64,000 nucleotides of DNA from Xiphias gladius (lineage: Eukaryota; Chordata; Actinopteri; Istiophoriformes; Xiphiidae): assembly GCF_016859285.1 (NCBI RefSeq), contig NC_053406.1, positions 9,595,026 to 9,659,025 of the forward strand, given 5' to 3'. Under the pieces are notes generated by a model. That model had not been told where the DNA came from, made no database searches, and worked only from the letters and a program-made list of their open reading frames with translations. Positions 57,679 to 64,000 of the stretch are shown piece by piece. The translations under genes were made by a program, and so were the position numbers. Position 1 is the stretch's first letter. Every line of letters begins with the position of its first letter.

Positions 57679-59617
57679 AACACAACATGACGTCATGCCA
57701 ATAGGACACACACTCAGACACAATGCACAAACACACTTAACAGATATCAGAGAGGGCTGGTGAACTCCTCTCCTTCTCTTCTGTCCTTCCTCCCCTCTAA
57801 CCTGTCTCCAGCACCCCCCTCCTCCCTTCTCACCCCCCTCTCTTCAACATTCCCATGAAAGGCAGACTGTACTGTGATGGGCGCACATGCAAAGGCGCTA
57901 CTGCTCTGCTCTCCCCACCACCCTTCCTCGGTCTTAATATTTTTGGCGATAGGGATTGATTAATGTTGGTTATTGATAATATATTGTCATTTTTGATCCA
58001 TGTTCAACAGAGTATCTCCTGACGAAAAGATAAAGTGCTGCTTCCTTTTGTGAGGTAAACCATTAAAGGCAAGTGGCGAGAAGCTGTGAAAGTTCAGAAA
58101 GTGGACTTGATGTTGTGCCTCAGGTTATGGGATGAACTGAACATGAAAACAAACAAAAGTGTAATGAAAAGGAAAAACAGCAAGAGGAGGATTTGAAAAT
58201 CTTCAGCAATTGTTTTCTGCCTTTCTTGTCAGATTTTTTTGTTTTATTGTTGTAGGTCAGAATGTTTTCTGCCTAAGACTATTCTCTCTATTTGTTCATT
58301 TTCACTTTCTGCCTGTATACTGTGCGCCGAAAAAGGTTTTCTGAACAGATGTAAAATTGAACAGACAACCTGTGTGACCAATCAACAACTTTAAAGCTTT
58401 TTCTTTTGCCAAAAGTAGAATACGCTGTGGTGATGTATAACATTGCGGGCTCCTCTGACGATCTTCTCCAAACTACATTTGTTGACAAGAGCTGTTGAAT
58501 TGTTGCTGTACCCACTGTGGACAGCAGTCAACCCAAGAATAGCTTCAATATGTTGACTGGTGTGCAGCTGTGCAGGAGGCCAATATGATGGGTAACTTTG
58601 TGTGTGCCTGTTATTTTTTTTTGTTTGTTTTGTTATCTTTTTTTTTTTTTTTTGGTGTGGCCTGACCTGGACCTGTTTCCAGAAGAGGATATAACAGTGT
58701 TTCTCCTCATGCTGCAATACCTATGCTTTTTATGAAACATGAACATGGCAAGATGACTAATAACAAATCAAATTTGTAAGAACAGTAGAGTTTATGTCAG
58801 TTCAACATTATTTGGCTGCTCCTCTGTTGTGCAGGGTCACATTTTTGCACATTGTCTTTTTTTTTTTTTTCCCCTCCCCCTTAAATCCTTGGTGCTTTAT
58901 CAGCACAACAGAATCATACATCAAGTGGGAACTTCACCTTATTAAGTGTGTCGCTCTGTAGTGTCAAAGGGCAGTTTAAGAGTACTGTCTGTTTCCATCT
59001 CTAACATAAGTTCACTGTGTCTCAGAAAGGCATTATTGCGTCATTTATTTCTGTCCTGTACAGTCAAAACATCAAGCACATCATAACCTCTAGTCTTCAG
59101 TCTTGTCATTTAGACCTCAGTGAATACGTTGCTCAGGTTTAACTGAGTTTTAAAAAGTGTAATGTACCCCGGTAGAGATATTTCACTCGGACATGGTGGT
59201 TCTCGCGCCTCCAGAATTTGTCTTTGTGCCTCTCATTCTCTGTTATATCCTTAACATTTAGTGGCAAAATACTCCCAATGCAAAAAGAATGGTTTTCCTA
59301 ACTTGTCTTAACTGCTATTAGTGTTTCTCCCTCTGTTCGGCCTTTTATACGTGCATTTTATGTTGCATATGTCTCCATAGAAAACAACAGCTTGATAATA
59401 ATGGACATATAATTTTGTAGTTGGATTTAATTGCAAAATCCATAAGATTAAGTTATGCAACCCTTGTCAAATGTTTTTGTTTTTTTTTGTTGTTGTTTTA
59501 TTGTTTTTCATTTTTTTTGTTCAACAATGCTCATTCTCCTTAGTAACGTGCCTCAAACCAATCCACTGCATGCAGTTTCAACTATGACGACATTTGTACA
59601 ATGGAAAACTGAGCTTT

Positions 59618-59623
59618 AATAAA
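59618..59623 (+). terminator. polyadenylation signal AATAAA, likely gmps
   Basis: Canonical AATAAA about 1.94 kb after the gmps stop. A second AATAAA at 60375-60380 could give a longer form. Confidence 0.5.
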
Positions 59624-60374
59624 GATCTCCATGTTGAAACTTCTCATATCTGTCATGAACAACTAATCTACTGTGGACAAACCTGTGTACGTGTTTACCT
59701 AATTTTCTTCATCTCTCAAAATACGATAACATATAAATATTTTACTTATTTTTTTGTAGAGTATTGCCGTTTGGGAGTACATTTTTGCCTCAAAATAACA
59801 AAAGTTTCCAAGAAAAACAAAACAAAACATATTAGAGGTAGGCTGACCTGATATGATTTCTTGTTAATAAAATACCACCGAACCCGAATTAAATGTTAGT
59901 CCACTAGAATGGAAAGGCTACAAAAAGGGAAAAAATTTAATATACTTTTCAAGAAATAAATGCATTTTAGTTAAATATTGCTTCAATTGAGCTATTTTAA
60001 AATGAATGAACCTGTTGATAGTCACACATTGTAGGGAACTGGATGAATTCAGAGAGTCGAGATGAGTCAAAAAGCAACAGTGTCAGGGTGCTCAGGTTCA
60101 TATTTTTTATTTGTCGTTTTCCTTATTTTGTTGTTGCTATTTGATTTTCCTTTTTGTTTTATTATTTGGTGGTGTTTTAGGTCCAAGTTGTAGTGGAGGT
60201 CAGAGTTAATGCAGTTTGTGTTAACCCTCTCCGTGCTTAAAATATCCTGAGCTTATTTTTAATTTTTTTCCTGTCTTGAGTTGCATTTTTTTTTTTTTTT
60301 TTTTTTAACTATAAATGAAGAAAAAAAGAATTGGTGGAAAACAAACTCTTTTAATGCAGCCTTATGTGTTTTGT

Positions 60375-60380
60375 AATAAA
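60375..60380 (+). terminator. alternative polyadenylation signal AATAAA
   Basis: Canonical AATAAA in TTTTGTAATAAAGCGTGC context, 2.7 kb after the gmps stop. It follows a GTTTTGT element and is as good by sequence as the first. Confidence 0.4.
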
Positions 60381-61637
60381 GCGTGCTAACAGCCAGATCA
60401 CTCTAATATCGAAAAAATTCTGAAACAACACTGAAAGCTTGTGAAGGTATCTCACCACACTGAAAAATCTTCACTTAATTCTCATTTATTCATTTACAAG
60501 TTGTCATGCAAAACTTACAGAAAAGTAGAATACACAGACAACTTGCTGGAGATCGCTATCTTCCATTTAACCGTGTGCCTCCTTAAAAGTCTGTGCGGAG
60601 CTGGCCTTTGAAAATAGCATTTTTGTAAATGACGGTACATAACTGATTTCTCACAAAGCTCATCAGTATCAGTCAGATGTCTCTCATGTGGCTGTGAAGG
60701 ATCACAAGGGCCAAGTCACACACTTGCGCACACGCACTGATGATAATCATTTATCATCAGCAACTATACAAGAAATACATCTCAGTAGATTCCTGCTCTC
60801 GGTGTGCAAACTTCCCTGTAGTATAATGTCATGTTAAAAGAATGACATACAACTACTGTAAACAGCCATATTTTTAAAAGAAGGCTACAGTGCAATTTGA
60901 TTTGATTAAAATACTATTTGTGTGTAGTTGGTCCTCGTTACCCAGCAGAGGTCCCTCTGTGTGCTGGGGGTTCAGGTGTGTGTTTGTCCCCTCGGACGGG
61001 GAGACAAGAGCAGACAAGTTCAGTCATCCACCAACACACTGCAGACACACACTCACGGGACATGAAACAACTTTGGAACAGTAGCAGTGCCATAATGTTG
61101 TGTAAAGCCTGTGCAAGTTACCACATGCAGCTGCCAATTAACTCCTGGCCTGTGGCACCTTGTCCTCTGCAGCTGACCCGACTGCAGACTAATGAACCGA
61201 TTGGTATTTACAGGAGGACAGAAAGAGAGAACGATGAAATAATGGGATGTTTCTTTGAAATTATTTGACGCAAGCGTGTGCTTGTGCATGTTTTTGGTGG
61301 TCCGTGGTCCAGTTTGTGCTCTTGGAGGGTGATAAAACCAATGTAACGAATTTTGACCCACACTTTGTTATATATGTCATTAATGAGATAATAATGCTTT
61401 CGGTATTTACTAAAATTTACTAAAATGAACAAAGTCCTTCTTTTCTGTGTTTCACATTTAAAAGTGATTAATATGCTCCCAGCCAGTCTGTGTCCTCCTC
61501 TTCACTTTTGCACTGCTGAATCTGTTCTCAGCTTACCTTGTGCAGCACATCTCCCTTAGGAGCAGATAAGACACCTGTCACACGTTGCTGTCTGCCTCAC
61601 TGAGAGCTCTCCCGACTCCTTCCTGCGTCCACATAGC

Positions 61638-64000
61638 ATGGAAATCGGCCGCTTTTTGCTTGAATTATGTGCCTTTTTCTATTTTTACAGATCTGTTTCT
61701 GCAGAGTCCACGTGCAAGCTGAAGGCCAAGTTCAACCTGAGCGGCTATAAGGATGTAGAAAAGAAGAAGGTTGTTATTGGGGGGATGTTTCCTGTTCACA
61801 ACCGTATTGCTTCCACTGATGGCAACACTTCAAGGGTGCCTGTCTCCTCGGGGTGTGAGGGGTGAGTTGAGCCATCTTTGACCTGTTCACAAACATATTT
61901 TTTCATCATTGGGATTGTATTAGTTTAGTCTCCTTCAGCTTAAGTTTTTGTTCGATGTATTTAACTAGTCATAGATAAACTTGTAGTCCTATCGAAGTCA
62001 AATGTTTTTTTAATTTTAGCCCTTAAATGACAAATAATTTTACTCGAGTGACTTAATTATGTATTTCTACCACATGGTGTAGCCCTGAGATCTTTTAACT
62101 TCATGTTTTACTACAGAAATCAAGACAGAGCAGGGCCGCATCTTCAAATTAGCTACAGCGGCCCACATCGTTATGAGGACAGGCCTTTACAGTGTGATAT
62201 GCAACAATAATTAGTGAGTCTGTGAACTGTAAACTCTTGTGGGTAATCAAGACTGAAACAGTCTGTGTATATCTTCAATCAAAGATTTAAATTTTGCTCA
62301 TATACTGAATGTGGAGGCTATAGAAGACAAAAGACAGTAGAGTAAAACTGATCTCTAGAAACGTACTGCTCGTTCATTACCCTACCAATGTCACCCAGGT
62401 TTAACTTCCGCACCTTCCGCTGGACCCAGACCATGCTGTTTGCCATCAACGAAATAAACGAGAGGAACGACCTGCTGCCCAACACCGACCTGGGTTACGT
62501 CATCTACAACTCCTGCTTCACCATCTCCAAGGCCGTGGAGGGCACCCTCACCTACCTGACGGGCCAAGACGAGGCCGTACCCAACTACCGCTGCGGGACG
62601 GGGGCGCCTCTGGCTGCTCTAGTGGGTGCTGGGGGCTCTGATCTGTCCATTGCCACTGCCAGGATACTGGGACTCTATCACTTCCCACAGGTAAGGCAGT
62701 GATGAGTGACACATAGGTAGATAAAGACGAGGAGATACCACCAGAATGAGACATGTTCATCCTCTTATCTTTAGGTCAGCTATTGTTCAACATGCTCTGC
62801 CCTGGAAAGTAAGTTCCAGTTCCCCACCTTCCTGAGGACCATTCCCAATGACAAGCACCAGTCTACAGCTATGGCCCAGCTGGTGCTGCACTTCGGCTGG
62901 ACATGGGTGGGCACCATAGCTGCAGATGATGATTACGGCAAGTACGGCATCAAAGACTTCAAGGAGCAGGTGGAGGAAACTGGTGTCTGCATCTCCTTCT
63001 CTGAGACTCTGCCCAAGGTAATCTATTCATTTTGTCGGTCAATATTTCACTGTCCCACCTTTTATACACTGTCATTTTTCAATTTTTTTTTTTTTAATGT
63101 TGAAAAAAAATCTATACCACTTGCATAAACTTCAGGTGAGTTCCCCACAGGACATCCAGCGTATTGTTGAAACTGTAGTTGAGTCCACGGCCAAGATCAT
63201 CGTGGTCTTCTCATCAGACGTGGACCTTAGTCCTCTCATTCTTGAGCTGCTCCGGCACAATGTGACCAACCGCACCTGGATCGCCAGCGAGGCCTGGGTC
63301 ACCTCTGCTCTCATCAACCAGCCTGGGGTGAGTGCTCAGTCGAGTGCTGACCGAGGGTGAAAGCTCATTGGCTGACTGACTGACTGACGGATGTTTGAAC
63401 AGAAGCTGAGCAGTTACAGACGTTCTAGAGGCTCTAACCAGTCTGAACAAAATATGTGCATCACAGTTTGAGCTGAGGCTGATAATGATAATAAAGGTTG
63501 ATGCATGTTTTCATGCAGGTGAGCTCAGTGCTGGGTGGTACCCTGGGCTTTGGGGTGAAAAGGGCTGACATCCCTGGGCTTCAGCGCCATCTACTGGACC
63601 TGGACCCCTACACTGACCCTCTCACTGAGGAATTCTGGGAGAAGGTATATTTATTAAGGTGTTTAATTGACCTGAGGAACTTTGGGTGACCACTGATCTG
63701 TCTCCAAGCATTGAGTACCCACACCCAGGGTCTGACAATTGCTGTGACAGTTAACTGAAAACTCTGAAAAAGCATGCCTTTCTTTAGATGCCAAACACTC
63801 ACTGGCAACATAGTCAGCGCGATCCAGAGAAAGCAAGTTCTGTGAACATACTCTTTGTCTTACAGATGTTTAACTGCACGCTGGACTATGGCAAAGCTCT
63901 GAGACAGGCCAAACAGAGGGCCAAAGAGGTTAACAGCACACTGTCAAGGGCGGTGAGGGGTGCTCCCGATGGGCTGTGTACAGGGAGTGAGTCTCTGGCA
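61638..64000 (+). CDS. class C GPCR, CaSR/V2R (OlfC) type; N-terminal exons, runs off the window
   Basis: Exons: 61638-61861, 62399-62690, 62775-63017, 63136-63327, 63519-63644, 63866 to beyond 64000; all join in phase. Residues 1-22 form a signal peptide (MEIGRFLLELCAFFYFYRSV). The rest is the Venus flytrap ligand-binding domain: VVIGGMFPVH, FRWTQTMLFAINEIN, LVGAGGSDLS, RTIPNDKHQSTAMA, WVGTIAADDDYGKYGI, AKIIVVFSSDVDLSPL, IASEAWVTSAL and EFWEKMFNC. Residues equivalent to the CaSR amino-acid pocket (Ser in GGSDLS, Asp in IPND, Tyr in DDDYG, Glu in ASEAW) are present, so an amino-acid ligand is likely (inference). The seven-membrane part lies beyond the window. Its place next to gmps matches VMN2R1 in mammals, so it may be the fish V2R family-C orthologue (OlfCc1-like). 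CaSR paralogy is the alternative. Confidence 0.9.

Larger units (their letters stand above)
57679..61637 (+). other. gmps 3' UTR and spacer to the class C receptor
   Basis: It is AT-rich with long T-runs (58630, 58858, 60288) and no coding exon. Candidate plus-strand polyadenylation signals for gmps are at 59618-59623 and 60375-60380. The last few hundred bases upstream of 61638 presumably include the receptor promoter; no clear TATA was identified. Confidence 0.5.

Overview
The window is a teleost fish nuclear locus, most likely from a percomorph. The evidence is intron-rich genes with GT..AG exons whose products match fish/vertebrate proteins residue by residue, many (GT)n and poly(A/T) tracts, and several repeat families typical of perch-like fish (Tc1/mariner relics, short non-autonomous elements, an RLE-type LINE). 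No prokaryotic gene, CRISPR array or operon is present.

Layout. (1) 1-7.8 kb, + strand: the 3' half of vmp1, followed by a canonical miR-21 hairpin at 7546-7612. A TATA promoter with AP-1, CRE and ETS-like sites lies in the penultimate vmp1 intron at about 4.73-4.83 kb, where the mammalian pri-miR-21 promoter also lies. (2) 8.8-14.3 kb, - strand: a complete 8-exon tubd1 (delta-tubulin, 443 aa). (3) 16.2-25 kb, + strand: rps6kb1 (p70 S6 kinase). Its catalytic-domain region is disrupted: a tandem array of about 608 bp repeats the exon pair carrying the catalytic loop, and the exons for the alpha-C helix and hinge are missing. (4) 28.6-32 kb, - strand: a complete 8-exon slc33a1 (acetyl-CoA transporter, 549 aa). 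(5) 33.3-46.9 kb: gene-poor DNA with diverged local repeats, a deleted Tc1 relic, a 5'-truncated RLE LINE, microsatellites and one orphan exon-like segment. (6) 47-57.7 kb, + strand: a complete 16-exon gmps (GMP synthase, 690 aa). (7) 61.6 kb to the window end, + strand: the first six exons of a class C GPCR of the CaSR/V2R type.

The gene order joins two blocks that I recall as separate in human: VMP1-MIR21-TUBD1-RPS6KB1 (17q23) and SLC33A1-GMPS-VMN2R1 (3q25). The junction lies between rps6kb1 and slc33a1, which converge. Within the first block the genes fit their known roles: vmp1 (ER/autophagy) hosts miR-21, and tubd1 and rps6kb1 are head-to-head. Coding exons were placed by hand. Every exon of tubd1, slc33a1 and gmps joins in phase and yields a full-length product. 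I found no convincing undescribed system; the most unusual structure is the rps6kb1 exon array, which may be real or an assembly error.
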